The position numbers and the translations under genes are program-made. A stretch of 64,000 nucleotides of DNA, from positions 235,001 through 299,000 of the forward strand of contig JAODUO010000181.1 in assembly GCA_025642075.2 (NCBI GenBank), in the 5' to 3' direction. The notes under the pieces were generated by a model that was not told the origin of the DNA, did not search any database, and was given only the letters and a program-made list of their open reading frames with translations. Source of the stretch: Ridgeia piscesae (taxonomy: Eukaryota > Annelida > Polychaeta > Sabellida > Siboglinidae). This document shows, in pieces, positions 1-53,288 of the stretch (within the stretch, counting starts at the first letter, position 1; each line of letters starts with the position of its first letter).

Positions 1-27967
<27,967 letters not shown>

Positions 27968-28249
27968 CGGGACTAGAAGCGAAGAGAAGCCGTAGCGACG
28001 AGTACTGGCACGTTGCGTGCGTGACAGATATACATGTGTGTCATGCCGAACGAAATGTTTTGTGTCTTTGCTGAAACTTGCACGCTCACTGATCCCGTTG
28101 GATCGGAGGTGGACGTTTGTCGTTGAATACCTCGCTCGAATTGTTCTGACATTTGTTTGTGAACACGTGCCGGATAGGCGATTTTGTCTTCTTCGTCACA
28201 GAAGAATGTGCCGAGATTTAAGAGTACCGCAATGTAGCGCATATGCTGT

Positions 28250-28255
28250 AATAAA
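28250..28255 (+). terminator. Gene A poly(A) signal
   Basis: Canonical aataaa ~285 bp after the stop codon at 27967, giving a short 3' UTR. It is followed by T/G-containing sequence. Confidence 0.65.
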
Positions 28256-28307
28256 TAATTTACCTGGCTTGGTATGTCAATTTCAGATTCGACTATATGG
28301 GCTTATC

Positions 28308-28490
28308 AAAGGTAAAGGTAATTACTTATCCAATGCAGTATCCAATCCTCAGGACTGATCAAGGCAGTTTAATAATTAATCGAACACCATTTCGACTTCC
28401 CTGGGTAGCTGCAAATAGCTGTTTGTACAGCCAGTAATACCCACCACAGTCTATAGCCAGGTACTCTTTCATACAGCTATGTGCACTTAT
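28308..28490 (-). mobile_element. Truncated SINE copy
   Basis: Reverse complement of the 14.8-kb SINE body and tail: aatgcagtatccaatcctca, ctgggtagctgcaaatagct and gtctatagccaggtactctt. The tRNA-like head is missing. Confidence 0.75.
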
Positions 28491-28589
28491 ATGTAGGCAT
28501 ATATTGGTGTTTCGTGAAATTGTGAAAGTGAAATAGTATTAGTGAAGTAAAATTTCTGATTACATACCTGATAATTTACAACCACCTCA

Positions 28590-28655
28590 ACGTTTCAGCC
28601 ACCATCGTTCCACGAGTTCCGGAAAAATGGTGGCTGAAACATTGAAATGAGTAGA
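28590..28655. repeat. Short perfect-arm hairpin
   Basis: caacgtttcagccaccat and atggtggctgaaacattg are near-perfect inverted arms (~17 bp) around a 24-base loop. It could be a small MITE or a structured RNA; there is no further support for either. Confidence 0.5.
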
Positions 28656-29100
28656 AATTATTAGTTACGTACTTCGAGACACAAAAGAGCCACTTTTATC
28701 AGGCTAACAAGTATCAAAGCATATCAAAATACAATCCAACCAATGAGATGTACACTGTCGACTTCGGAGAACGATGTGAACTGGCCCAGACAGCGCCTCT
28801 CACGGGGGAAGGAGGAGGTGTGGAGAGACTCCATCACTGCGGGGTGCCCTCACGCAACACCTGCTGCGATTAAGTTGTCCGGCTGGCCACAACTTGGGAA
28901 GGCCATGTTGAACGATAATTACCTGCCCAGTCATGCACACTTTGGTTGGGAGAGAGGCGCGGATTTGAATGGGATGAGCCGTAGATGACGCTGTTTCCTC
29001 TGTGAAAACATGGACATGTGCTTAGGTGGTTTCCTCCAAACAGCCCAAACTTAGGCTAACGCAGGAGTTGTCCTTCTCTAGAATTAGTGAGTCCACTACA

Positions 29101-29275
29101 GGTTACACATTTATCCCGTAAGGGCCAGGGAGCTTTTACTTCCCCTGGCATAAACACCAGACAGAAGCGACGACCGGCATTTTTCGAATCGGCGGTAAGT
29201 GGGATTGAACCACCATCCCCTCGATTGACAGACCACCGCTCCCGATTCTAAGATTTGTTCAAATCGCTGCGCACT
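29101..29275 (-). mobile_element. Second tRNA-related SINE type
   Basis: On the minus strand a tRNA-like head (gagcggtggtctgtcaatcg, B-box ggttcaatcc) is followed by a tail with cagacaggtgttt-like and ccaggggaagtaaaagctcc sequence. It differs in body from the 14.8-kb family. Confidence 0.55.
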
Positions 29276-29674
29276 AATATTTGGGTTTAACATGCTTTTA
29301 TAGAGTCTAGATTACGTATTTTTTAAATACGTAAATAATAGGTTTTGACGTGAGCCATATATGCGAATGTCGTTGACAATTAAAAGTAATATAACCCATC
29401 ATCGCATTTATAAATTCCACTTTTTGACATCAAGTTTGGAATTCGAAGTTCTTGAGCTATGAAAATAATACTAACATTCTTTGCTGGGCGTCATTTTCGA
29501 AGAAGGTGGATATTACAAAAATGGTGGCTATTTGCACGTTAATGTAGGTCAAACATAATTCTAATTTAAATAATCACGTATAAAACTATACGTTTTGGCG
29601 TCAACTTTGTAGTTCTCGTTTATGCAGTTCTCTAGATAGACAAACAGTAGGCTTCGTCAAATAACGTAACACAA

Positions 29675-29885
29675 AGCCCTGCGCTGGCTGGAAATCTGAA
29701 CACGCACCCGCCCCGCGTATTACAACTCAGCGCGCAGCCCGCCCCGCATATTGTGCCACCTCTTGGCCCGCAGCCCGCCCCATACCGCAGGAAGTTGGCC
29801 TGCAGACCAGCCCGCACAGCATCCATGCCCACAGCCCGCCCCTCAGTAACTTGGCCCGCAGCCCGCCCCGATGTAATTTGTCAAA
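29675..29885. repeat. GC-rich dispersed repeat, copy 1
   Basis: A gcgctggctggaaatctgaa start is followed by repeated cccgcagcccgccccgc motifs separated by AT-rich spacers (tattacaact, catattgtgcc). It contrasts sharply with ~35% GC flanks. Copies 2 and 3 lie at 32248 and 33218; a short cccgccccgccccgccccgc patch sits at 30861-30880. Confidence 0.75.
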
Positions 29886-32094
29886 CGTCAGCCCGCAGGC
29901 CATACCAGATTGAACAGATAATCTAGAATAACTAAAAATAAATCATCTTTATTGATCTTACTTAATTTATTTACTACATTTCATTATATAGTTACATTAA
30001 AAAAAAATTGGGTATGAGAATTAGTAAATGGCAAGTTATATTTTATATTCACCTGTCTTTTGTAACCAGTTAATAAATTGACATCCAGTTAAACATATTT
30101 TTCAGTCAGATAAAATAATTATGTTGGAAATCACTGTGGTCATTCACTATAACAGCATTGAGCATATAGGAGAAGCTAAACTCAACTAGCCACTTGTCAC
30201 CTGTGACCAAGGTGCATCCAGCAGTAATTAGAAGTAACAGGCCTATTTGCAGCGGCCAGCCTGTCGTTTGATCCTGACTTGCCCGCTTCGAACGAGCCCT
30301 GCAGATGGCAGCTGCTAAGCCATGCTATTGTGTTAGTGCCTCGGTGGTGGTGCAAACTATTAATATAATAATAATAATAGTTTATTTCACTCTCTCTGGG
30401 CAATCGTAGATATTGAAATGGGCACATAAAACATGCAAAGTATATTTGTTAAAATAGATTCAAATAATATATAATTTAAGACATTAGCGTAAATATAAAT
30501 TATAATGTATCTATAAAATATGTATCTATAACACTAATTAAAATAATTTAAGACATTAAAACATATTTTATGTTAAAATGTTACGCCGACAAGTCAATGC
30601 ATTTGACTAAACTTATAAAAAAATAATAAATAGTTTAACACATTAAAATAAATAGATCTAAAAATAAATTAAGGCTTTACAATATTTTACACATATCCAC
30701 ATCAGCATGCACGAAAGTTTGTTAAGAGTCACTGTGAGTTCTTTTGGTTGAACAGACACCAGTTAATGAAACAGTAATCAAAACTATTTGCTGCAGGGAA
30801 GGAATGGGCATCCCAAGCCAGGTAGGAAATATTATGATAAGTACATTGGGCACAGGTATCCCGCCCCGCCCCGCCCCGCTTAAGCTATGTGAATGACGTT
30901 AACAGGTGGATGATTCCAGAGTTTCGATACATTTCAGGATACGAAACTAGAACAAACTATTCATTTTAAGTTCAATTTAACATTGTTATTGTCTTTTGGA
31001 TATTTCTCCATGAAAATATGTCATGTGCATCGATCAAAACCCAACTATAATATTTCAATAAAGTTGATATGTCAAAACAATTATGTCAGTTCTGTTATGG
31101 GACAAAAGACTGTTTTCTTCCCCAATAATTCCATCCACCAAAGCAAATTTATTAAAACTTCAGCATTAAATTCCTACTTCTATTATTTGTAAATTAATCG
31201 ACATTTTTGGTGGATGGAGATATATTTAGGGGTAGATACAGACAAATTAAGAGTGCTTCGTAATATAATTCTGACACACAGTGTAAATGGGCGTCATACT
31301 ATATGTCAGCAATGATGTAATCCACAAAGCCCTATATGAAAAATCAATTCTAATACTATGGGTCTAACAAGTTTACTGATAGACATTTCCCTATATGAAT
31401 ATATTTTCTGTAGCGTAACAGCGCTGACACGTTGCATTTGTTATGTTGGAATGTTTATTCAAAATAAACTAATACTAAAATTATGACCATCCAACCAAGC
31501 AAAGAGTGTGTATTTATTTCGTCCCCGAGAAGGAGCTGATAAACACTGCGAAGTTCTTCGTCTGTCTGTACTGTGAAGTTCGGCCATTACTGAAGAAATG
31601 AAACCATGTTACATTCACGTACTTGATCACATATTGAAGATAGCACCAGGTTTCACAAGGCTCGTGCTGTTTGAATCTGGTATGGTGCGAAATGGGAGTA
31701 TTTTACTGACGTGGATGTACACCACTCCGGTGTGCATAGTGACTTGCCGGTGGGAGCCCCAAAATGAACAGCCTTGATCCCTTTGTGTACATGCATATAG
31801 TTCTTCCCTCCCCCTGTCGGAGATTACCCCTCTACCCTGTAACCAATTATGGAGCATCGAACACGCCTCCCTCTGGGTTTATTTCCCGAATACACGACAA
31901 ACGGTAAGAATGGGCTATGGCATGTTTCTTAAAGCTTATTTTACTTCCTTTCTCACCGCTATAAACCTTTTACTGCGATGTACGTCCCTTCGGAAGATGT
32001 AAGTAATTGGTTTATTTCTAACCACAATAATTATGAATTACAAATCACGGTGTTGGTGGAAAGGGGGTTAACAGAGGTTTAATATTTATATATG

Positions 32095-32240
<146 letters not shown>

Positions 32241-32247
32241 CACACTA

Positions 32248-32360
32248 AGGCACTGCGCGGGCTGGAAATCTGAGCCCGCAGCCCGCCCCGCAAATTACAA
32301 TTCAGCCCGCACCACCCCACATATTGGTCATCTCCTGGCCCGCAGCCCGCCCCGCGATTA
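32248..32360. repeat. GC-rich dispersed repeat, copy 2
   Basis: actgcgcgggctggaaatct + gagcccgcagcccgccccgc, then a spacer and cctggcccgcagcccgcccc. Same order of blocks as copies 1 and 3. Confidence 0.75.
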
Positions 32361-33217
32361 TTAAATACTTATTAATATATTACAGCCAATATCTTGTAAC
32401 AAATGTTATGATAAATACATTGGACAAGGTTATCAAGCAATGCCAATGTGAGATCATTCAGGCCTTGTTTAGTAATATTTACACAAATTAGCACCTGTGG
32501 GTACTGGGCAATAAAACTGGACACCACCAGCCTGCTGACTGCCTTTGTGTGTTAGAGAAGGTCTGGCTCAGATAAGCAAGCCCTTTGTCCAAGCCAGGTA
32601 TCCCAAATTAAGTAGGTCTCCTTGGGAGTTGTTCAAACATCACTCAGCCTAGTAAGACAGGGCAGCCTGGTGAATGGTGATACTGGTTTTAAAAGGGAGA
32701 ACCCAAATCAACTTGGCAGTTAACTATGTCTGTCATTATTGCTATGATTGTGTAAAAAGGGCAGTCTGTAGCGATCTGTGCCACATAACATTATTTTGCT
32801 ACCTTATTTCTGACTGTTGCCAAATATTAAAAACATTTTTTATGGTGCTCCTGTATGCAAGACCAAACCTTTATAATTTTATTAACTAGACAGTGTCTGA
32901 ATAACATTATTTTGTGACCTTATTTCTTGTGACTTTCCTAGGTAAACTGTAATTTTTTATGTGATTTCTTTTACTGTGAATTGTTGTATGTACACTGTAA
33001 TGAATGACTAAAGCTGGCAGGGCAAAACAACAAAACAGTGAAATATTATGAATGTTTGCAACAGTGTTATCAAACTGTTCTGTTATCAGCACGCATGCAC
33101 AGCATATATTCATCGCAAACGTGTAGTCGTGCAAGCAACACACAGTGTCACACACACAAAGAGCTATCAGGTAATCCAACAACTAATAGGCACAAACAAT
33201 ATGCAAATTTTGAGAGA

Positions 33218-33380
33218 AACTGCGCGGGCTGAAAAAGCTGAGCCCGCACCCGCCCCGCAACTATATCAATCGGACCGGCCCGCCCCGCCCCGCATATTTT
33301 AACATATCCTGGCCCGCAGCCCGGCCCGGCCCGCACCGCACTGGTCTGGCCCGCAGCCCGCACCGCCTCGCAACAAATCA
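33218..33380. repeat. GC-rich dispersed repeat, copy 3
   Basis: aactgcgcgggctgaaaaag + ctgagcccgcacccgccccgc, extended with further cggcccgcaccgc and ggcccgcagcccgc blocks. Longer than copy 2. Confidence 0.75.
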
Positions 33381-33848
33381 AACATCCAGCCCAATAATGT
33401 TGACATATCATGACAAGTACAACATCGAGCCGTACGGAAACACATTCCATGAAAACAATCACATTTTCAGGGTTTATACGTTTTACCAAAAATATAATTC
33501 ATCATTTGCATGAAGAATATCAACATACATATCGAACAAAAGCATCACGTTTCAAATATAATGTGTTTAAATATTTATTTATGACGCTTAAACGAGCATG
33601 AAATATTGGTACCGGGCGTAACACGCGATAATTAAATTGTGTAATTATATACCTGGCATTTGGTGAATTCTCGGATTTAAATGAATAGATTTTGACAATT
33701 CATCCATCAGATTATACATGTTATAGCTACCAGGTTTAATGGAAATCGAAGAAAATTGCATTTCCAACGCCAACTGTCAGACTTTTTTTAGACAATGGCT
33801 CATATGTAGTTGTCGGCGAAATCAATGTGAATAATGCATTCGTCTGTC

Positions 33849-34157
33849 TCAAGGGTGTCGTATTTCTCTGTATTGTTGGCGGATGTTGAAGACATGGCGA
33901 GAAAAGCGTTCCATGCTTTGCTGGAAGGTTTCTAACATTTCTTGCATGGGCTGAGTTTTGGTTTCATTGACAGTGATGATATAACCATTCTCGTCAGCAG
34001 TTGCCTTCCACAGGAGGTGTTTCACAAGATTCTCGGGGTCATACGGTGTGGGTATCTCGATGATATCATGCATGCAGTCTTCACACTCCCTGTAAATGTA
34101 GGCTGTGGGATCACAGTTTAGTGATGCTGCTGTTGTTTGATCCATATCGCTCATCAT
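33849..34157 (-). CDS. Unrecognised 102-residue ORF, possible transposon remnant
   Basis: A non-repetitive frame with balanced composition: CEDCMHD, IPTPYDPENLVKHLLW, then an acidic/Gln-rich helix-like C-terminus (MQEMLETFQQSMERF, NIRQQYREI). The style resembles internal pieces of DNA-transposon or retroelement proteins in invertebrate genomes, but I cannot place it. A second minus frame at 34544-34320 (FYERRRCLQ...) might belong to the same remnant. Confidence 0.3.
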   Translation of the reverse strand: MMSDMDQTTAASLNCDPTAYIYRECEDCMHDIIEIPTPYDPENLVKHLLWKATADENGYIITVNETKTQPMQEMLETFQQSMERFSRHVFNIRQQYREIRHP

Positions 34158-35640
34158 TTCTCTGCTATAAACTGTAAGCTATCATGTTGCTTAGAGGTTT
34201 GCAGATATTTGGCTGTGGGACGCAAGACCCAGAAAGGTCGCAGAGCACATAAAAGGGAGTACGAGAGCGTCATGTGTGCATGTTTAACCTTGAACGTAAG
34301 GTACAGTGTTTTCAATGTATCATAGACTAGTCGTCTCTATTTCTTGATCTTCTGTTTCGTGACTGTTTATTTTTTGCCAATTGTGCTCCTGGAGACATCG
34401 TCTCCTCTCATAGAAACCGCGAACCTCTTTCTTTATGTGTTCTTTGTACACTTTTGCTTTAGAATTGCGTGACTGTGTCTTCTCCTTGAAAACCCGAAAG
34501 TTTGTTAAGTTTAGTGTAGATATATCCAATGATGCAATGGGCAATAGCTTTCCGCTCTCTCGCGACTGGTGTTGACATTTGAACGTTTCGCAGCATGTTT
34601 AGAAATAATGGATATTACAAAATGGCGAATATTTAAAAGTTTATGAAGGTTAAAATAAGACAAATTAAATTACCACGTCTAAAAATCCTACATTTTAACA
34701 TGAACCCTGTCAATATTGCTTACGTCGTTCTTAAGATATAGATATAATAGGCTTAACATCTTTATAAATAGCGAATATATTGAAATGTCGTTGAAAGTGA
34801 ATATACCATTTTGGACAACGTTATCCACCAAGCTAGCAAACGCCTTAGACACAACTGCTCTATACGACACAGTGTTTTAAATATTGTTACGTTTGTATTG
34901 AAGATCGCCATCCTTTAAAAGTGGCGGACGCGAAAGCCGGAGAAGTTAAACAATTATATTTACGAAATATCGTTCCCAATAACACACAACATATACATAC
35001 CACGATTTTATATGTCTATATGCCGCAGTTATTAAGATAAGGGAAATTGAATTTGGAAGCCATTTTGAAAATGGCCGAGATGTGTTAGCCTTTTTGATAA
35101 TTCCATCTTGTGCATCTAAAGTTATATATGTACATTCAAACTTTCTTAAGTAGCGATTTATATGGACCCACTGGGAAGATCCTGGACTTGATAGTTCTTT
35201 CTATCTGGTGTCTAGACTCCCTATATCTTATGCCAAAGGAGTATAAAATATTCCGCATGGAAATAGATAAACCATATAAGTGGAATTACTGAGCCAAAGT
35301 CTTATTCCTTGAACCCCCGATGCAGAGTAATTAGCCAAGTGATTGTGTGCAACCAAGCAATGTGTACAAATAAATGACACTATGCATTTCTAATACAAAT
35401 ATTACACTGACATATTTCCAAATAAGTGTGTAGTTATTAAGCGACATAAAGATGCAACTGTTTGCCTACAGAGCATTTATATCGTTCCCATATGTAATGC
35501 GATGACCTGTACCCTTAGTTTACGTGTCCCCGTTTCGATATTGAAAAAAATTACGAGCCGTTAACATAATCCGGTTCCGTAATTTCTTGGCAGCCGAATA
35601 CGTTGAATTATCTTACGGCATGACGTCATAACAATAACGC

Positions 35641-47690
<12,050 letters not shown>

Positions 47691-47709
47691 AGATATGTGT
47701 GTCTGTGTG

Positions 47710-47950
47710 TTGTGTTTTTTGGCAAGGCAAGTAAAAAGCAGGTTCTTATATAGCGCAGTATCCAGTCTTCAGGACCGTACACATATTCACCATTGTCTAT
47801 AGCCAGGTACTCATGTATACAGCTGAGTGAACTGGAGCAATGTAGAGTGAAAAAACTTCCCCAAGGTTTTAACACCGCAGCAAAGGATACGAACCCGGGT
47901 TCTCGTAGTCGAGAGTACGAAGCTCTACCTCTGAGCCATTGCGCTCTACC
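47710..47950 (-). mobile_element. SINE copy, near full length
   Basis: Reverse complement of the 14.8-kb family, from the tail (tatatagcgcagtatccagt) through gtctatagccaggtactcat and actggagcaatgtagagtga to the tRNA-like head (gaacccgggttctcgtagtc, ctctgagccattgcgctct). It lies just after gene B's poly(A) region. Confidence 0.85.
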
Positions 47951-49000
47951 TGTTGGTGCAGGAAATAAAAACAATGATATATAATAATATATGTTTTTGC
48001 CTGACTAAAGGTCCATTTTACTAACATTCTTAAAAACTCATCACCGCCATTTTAGTCTTTAAAATCGATTTCGCTCCTTATTAATGATCGTGACATCATC
48101 GCGTATACATGAAAACTGTCAACACCAGGACAAACATTCGGTATTGGCTGTTTGCACTTTATAAAAGCTCTTTGGATCGTGTATTGTGGTGATGTACTGT
48201 TGCAGTATAAATCTTTGGAATGTCGGACATTCAATTGGAATATCCCCTTGTTACGCCATATTCCCTATTTAATATTGTCCACGAAACATTTACCCAGTCA
48301 ACAACATGGTCCGCTTTAGTGAGCGACTTTTTGAAGAACCAATCACGTCCCAGGTTTATACACAACACCTCATAGCAACCGAGTCTGAGTGAAACACATG
48401 TGACGGGGACATCTTTAGAACTAGATTGGGCACACCCATCTCACTCTATGCGCGACTCTCGATCGCAGAAATATGGGTTCCAGCGCTAGTATCGTCGGGT
48501 TCCTTTCCAATTAATACGTAAACAGATACAAGTTTCAATAGTAACACACAGGAAAACGTTGCTAAAGCAACCACATGAGGAACCATAACGACAAACCAGG
48601 CGAGAGGGGGTCTCTACTCAAAATGCACGCTATTTTCTCTGCGATTTTATTAATTAAACACTGTCCTACCCCCGACATTATATTCCATTAGCATTATACT
48701 ATAATTAATTTTACGAATTACGAACGCATCCATTCACATTTTTTGGCAAATTACATGCGTTTTGGACGAGCTGAAAAACCACTGCTATTTGCCAATATAC
48801 AAAATATTATAAAACAGCCATAAAACAACTGATCCTGGCTGAGGCTCAACAACGACTCTCGTCACGTCACGTCACGTCACGTAAGTTCATCGTGTTGGTA
48901 ATGATCTGATTACTGAACAGCATAACTTTAACAAGATTTAACAAGATTGCCACCTAGAGATCCAACTCTAGATGGCAGGTGGACTAGGAAGCCATTTGGC
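47951..49000. other. Intergenic, nothing recognised
   Basis: Unique AT-rich DNA with a short (CGTCA)4 run at about 48860-48880. No gene signal seen. Confidence 0.6.
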
Positions 49001-49024
49001 TTATCGAGAGTCCAACCTATCTAT

Positions 49025-50657
49025 TTATATATACCCCGCCCGTCTTAGGTATATGTCGATTTTATTTTTAAATATATTAACACTACTAGCACCTACACAA
49101 TCAGCTGATAATCTGTTCCATTCGTTTACTGTTCTTTGTGAAAATGAAAATGTTCTAATATCTAGTCTACACTGCTTCTTTGCTAATGTAACTTCATGTC
49201 CTCTAGTCCTTCTCTCTTCATTGACTGTGAAACAAATATTTCTGTCAATATTTTCATACCCATTCAATATTTTAAACACCTCAATCTGATCTCCTCTCAA
49301 TCTTCTGGTTTCTAGTGTTGTTAAACCACATTCTTTTAAACGCATTTCATAATTAATATTCCTGAGTTTTTGTATCATTTTGGTTGCTCTCCTTTGTACT
49401 CTTTCTAACATATCAATATCCTTCTTGCGATATGGCCTCCATGCTTGTATACAATATTCTAAATGAGGCCTAACTATTGTTTTATACAGCGGTATTATTA
49501 GTTCTTTTTCTTTGTACATTATATTTCGCCTAATGAATCCAAGAATTTGGTTTCCCTTCGCTGCTGCAATTCCACACTGCTCTAAATACCTTCATGTCAG
49601 CACTAATAGTTAACCCTAAGTCCTTTTCCTTTAAGGTAGTATTTAGTACAGTACCACCCATTGTATATTGTGCATCTTCATTCCCATGTCCTGTGTGGAG
49701 GCACTTACACTTTCCAAAATTAAACAGCATTTGCCACTTCTCACACCATTCTATCAACTTATTAAGATCATCTTGTAAATGCTGTCTATCTGCATCACTT
49801 TTAATTTTCCTAAACACTTTTGTGTCGTCCGCAAACTTCAACACCTTGCTTGTTATGTCATCATCCAAATCACTGATATATATTAAGAATAAAATAGGTC
49901 CCAGTACTGATCGCTGTGGTACTCCACTCAAAACCGATTTCCAGTTTGAAACCTCCCCATCAACTACTACTCTTTGTCTTCTATCAATAAGCAAGTTTTC
50001 TATCCAGTTAATCATACCATTTCCTATGCCATGGGCCATTAGTTTAAGTAGTAGTCTTTGGTGTGGCACTTTGTCAAAGGCTTTATTTTAAATCTAAGTA
50101 GATTATATCTACTGGTGATCCCTCATCTAGCCACTTTGTGACATCTTCCCAAAAACATAACATATTTGTTAAGCGTGACCTCGCTTTTAAAAACCCATGT
50201 TGAGATGGGTTTATCAATTTATTTTTAACAAGAAAATCAACCAGGTGATCTTTAATTAGTCTTTCTAATAGTTTGCAAATCACCGATGTTAAACTCACTG
50301 GTCTATAGTTCTCTGACTTGTTTCTCGAACCTTTTTTTTAAATAATGGTATTATGTTTGCTTCTTTCCATTCTAACGGAACTATTCCCTCCTCTAATGAC
50401 AAATTGAACACTGTTGCAAGCGGTATGCTGATTTGTTCTACAATTTCCAATAGTAATTTGGGAGGAATCCCATCCACTCCAGGTGATTTATTATCCTTCA
50501 TATCTCTTATTTTCATAGCTACCATTGTTGGGGTTACAATTAGTTGTCCTAAATAGTCAAACTCTCTCCCTTCGAACTTAGTCTCAAGTACTGGTAATAT
50601 ACTAATATCTTCCCTGGTAAACACCAAACTAAAGTACTCATTCAGGTTTTCTGCCAT
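49025..50657 (-). pseudogene. LINE reverse transcriptase, frameshifted
   Basis: Four overlapping frames cover the RT domain: the finger motif NKSPGVDGIPP, SLTSVICKLLERLI, QHGFLKARS, GVPQRSVLGPILFLIYISDL and the catalytic FADD box, then the thumb/C-terminal LYKTIVRPHLEYCIQAWRPY and LERVQRRATKMI. The family normally has one continuous ORF2, so at least three frame breaks are present. Confidence 0.88.
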
Positions 50658-50891
50658 TAAGAATCCCTCTGTTATTATGTTTCCATCACTACCTTCTAGA
50701 GGACCGACCTTATCCTGAACTTTCTATTTACTTCGAACATACGCATAAAAACTCTTGCTGTCATGTTTTATATTAACAGCAATTTTTTGTTCGTAGCTTC
50801 TCTTTGAATTTCTAATTTCAGCTGTAGCTTGATTAAGTGCTTCTTTATAAATGCTATAGTCTTCTTCACTTCCAGTATGTCTAGACGTCTT

Positions 50892-51378
50892 TCACGTCAT
50901 TTGCTTGTACTTGATTTTTCTAATGGCATCCTTCGATAAGTGTTTCTTCTTTGTTCGTTTCCCCTGTTTTTTCAAGCGGACAAATTTGTCAACGACGCAG
51001 TCAATTTCACTCTTTAAAATATTCCAGCATTCTGTTGCTGTCTTATTCTTCAGTGTGTTATTCCAGTCTATCTTTGCTAAATATTCCCTCATGTCCTTAT
51101 ATCTTCCTTTGTGAAAATGTTTCCTGTACCTTATTTTTCTATTCCGTTCTCCTTTTACTTTGATGATAAAATATATCTGGTTGTGATCACTACACCCCAG
51201 TGGCTCACATATCTTGACATTATCAACAAATTCCTTCTGTGAGCTCAATACTATGTCTAACACGTTCTCGCCCCTGGTTGCTTCTAACACATGTTGAGAA
51301 AGGAAACTATCTTGTACTAAATTTAAAAACTCTTGATCCTCTCTCCCGGTACTCTGTAGAAATGTCCACTGTATTTGC
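50892..51378 (-). pseudogene. LINE endonuclease C-terminal half
   Basis: The minus strand reads QWTFLQSTGREDQEF, VLEATRGENVLDIVLSSQ and GCSDHNQIYFIIKVKGERNR. The SDHN box is the conserved end of APE-type LINE endonucleases. The other half lies beyond the inserted repeat at 52757-53124. Confidence 0.82.
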
Positions 51379-51387
51379 CTCTGTTAA

Positions 51388-52756
51388 TATGGATTATAGG
51401 CATCGGTTTCTGTTACATCATATTAGGAATATCAGGTCATCAATATCTTATATTATAGGTTTCTTATCTTAACTCTGTGATGTAATATTGAGTTGACCAC
51501 GCTGTCATTGTCATAGACGTAGCAATTTACGTAGCACATAGTATTAACGATTTTAGGCCGTATGTGTCTTTTAACTGGATTTGGATTTTGCTTGTGATAA
51601 AACACCTGAATGTAGGTTGTAGTTTCATAATAGCACGGTAAGCACTTATATCTGACCACTTGTCATAACGCATGTATACAATTGCCCAAAAGCAGGTTGT
51701 GTTGCGCGAAAGAGTGCATCCTTCTTTAGGTTTCAAGATCACCAAACACAAGTAACCCCCGATGTCATGGTAACCACCATAATAATCGCTTATAATGCAT
51801 GATTTCCGTGATTTTTATTACCGGGGAAGTATCTCACCGCTTCTGCTTATAATTATCCTTCGGAAAATGAAAATATAGATACAAATTGGGGATAGTCTGA
51901 TTATATCAACCAAAAACAAGGCAAAGTCCTATCTTTTAACATAGTAAAAAGGCGTCGCTGCCTTAAATGCCCCTAACCTCGTTTTCGAGCGCGATATTTA
52001 CACGGCCTATTCACAAAACCATATTCTCGCTTTTAGAAGCGTATAATGTGCAACTGACCTAATGTTGACCTAGTTATGGACTATTCTGGCATAATAATCA
52101 CCCTCACGCTAAGCAAATCATTGCCATGCCTATGAATGCAGTTGTAGTAATAAATACACCAATATAAATACCAATAATAATAATATTAATAGCTATGTTA
52201 TACTACCACCCTTACGCATTAAGAATAGTAGTATATCAACAGCAGGGTAGGGAGGGGGAATTCGTCCACTTAATCAAGAAATTGAATAATAATAAATAAT
52301 GAAGTATATTATAAAAACAGCTTAATACTCCCAAAGAGGTTGTTAGCTTTAATAAAATAGCCAGTATTCAAAGTACGTTTTCAAGATATACATTCAAAAA
52401 TAACTTAATTCGTCGGCGCATTGTCCCTTTGCTAGAGCAATATGTTAACCATAAGGTATAATTCACCCAGGGTAGGCGTTTTATCCCACAACAATCATTT
52501 TTACATAACATATGTCATTTTCACGATACGTTATAGTACCTACCAATTAAGTAAACATGTCTGTATCGTTGCTGATATCTTGGTATAATTACGTCAATGC
52601 ACGTGACTTCATTTGTATCAAACCAACTTAGTCACTGCGACCCTACACGAGGAAGTTTCTGAATCCCTGGTCTCACTGTTGTCAACCATGACGCTCTGTG
52701 ACACGTGCAGCGAGCAGTGTTACGCAGACTGCTTTGCCGTGTTCCAAGCCTGCTTT
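51388..52756 (+). repeat. Unclassified 1.37-kb repeat, copy inside the LINE
   Basis: Almost identical, in reverse orientation, to 53972-55367. Flanked by tttgcctctgttaa (51375-51388) and tttgccctgttaa (52764-52776), an imperfect ~13-bp target-site duplication inside the LINE endonuclease. Both copies keep a 74-residue frame (MCLVILKPKEGCTL...), minus strand at 51751-51527 here. No terminal inverted repeats or transposase seen. Confidence 0.78.
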
Positions 52757-53124
52757 GCCCTGTTAAAATCCCCCATAATAATACAGTCCCGTTTACTCAC
52801 TTCTTTGATAGCGTTTTGTATTTTTTCATTCTCTTCTATGCTTATGTTTGGACTCCGATACACTAACCCAACAGTTAATGTTGAGTTTCCTGTAACTATG
52901 TTACACCAGACAGCTTCTTCACATTCTGCTTCTTCTTTTTCTAATTTTATTTCATAAGCTTGGATGGATTCTTTAATATATAAAATAACTCCGCCTCCCC
53001 TTCTTCCTAATCTATCTTTCCTAAACATTACATATCCTGTCATTCCTAAGTCGGCATCTGATATATCGGGGGTGGCCCAAGATTCAGTTATACCTATTAT
53101 ATGAGGGTCAATATATTGTACCAT
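52757..53124 (-). pseudogene. LINE endonuclease N-terminal half
   Basis: The minus strand reads PHIIGITESWAT, GGGVILYIKESI, VGLVYRSPN and CIIMGDFN. These are the substrate and catalytic motifs of APE-type endonucleases (the TES and GDFN boxes). The frame leaves LINE sequence right after GDFN. Confidence 0.85.
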
Positions 53125-53288
53125 AATGTTTAGTTCATTTCTTTTGTTTACTATGTTCCTTGCATTTAAACAAACACATTTATAACCAAATTCTGTAGGG
53201 CTTTCCAGGCTGTTCTTTGCTGATTTATTTTTGCTATCTTTATATATGCCTCTAGTATTTGGCTACTCTGTGTATCCCCCCAGCGAAA

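Noticed and set aside
49594..50091. Plus-strand 165-residue frame
   Set aside because: Antisense shadow of the LINE reverse transcriptase.
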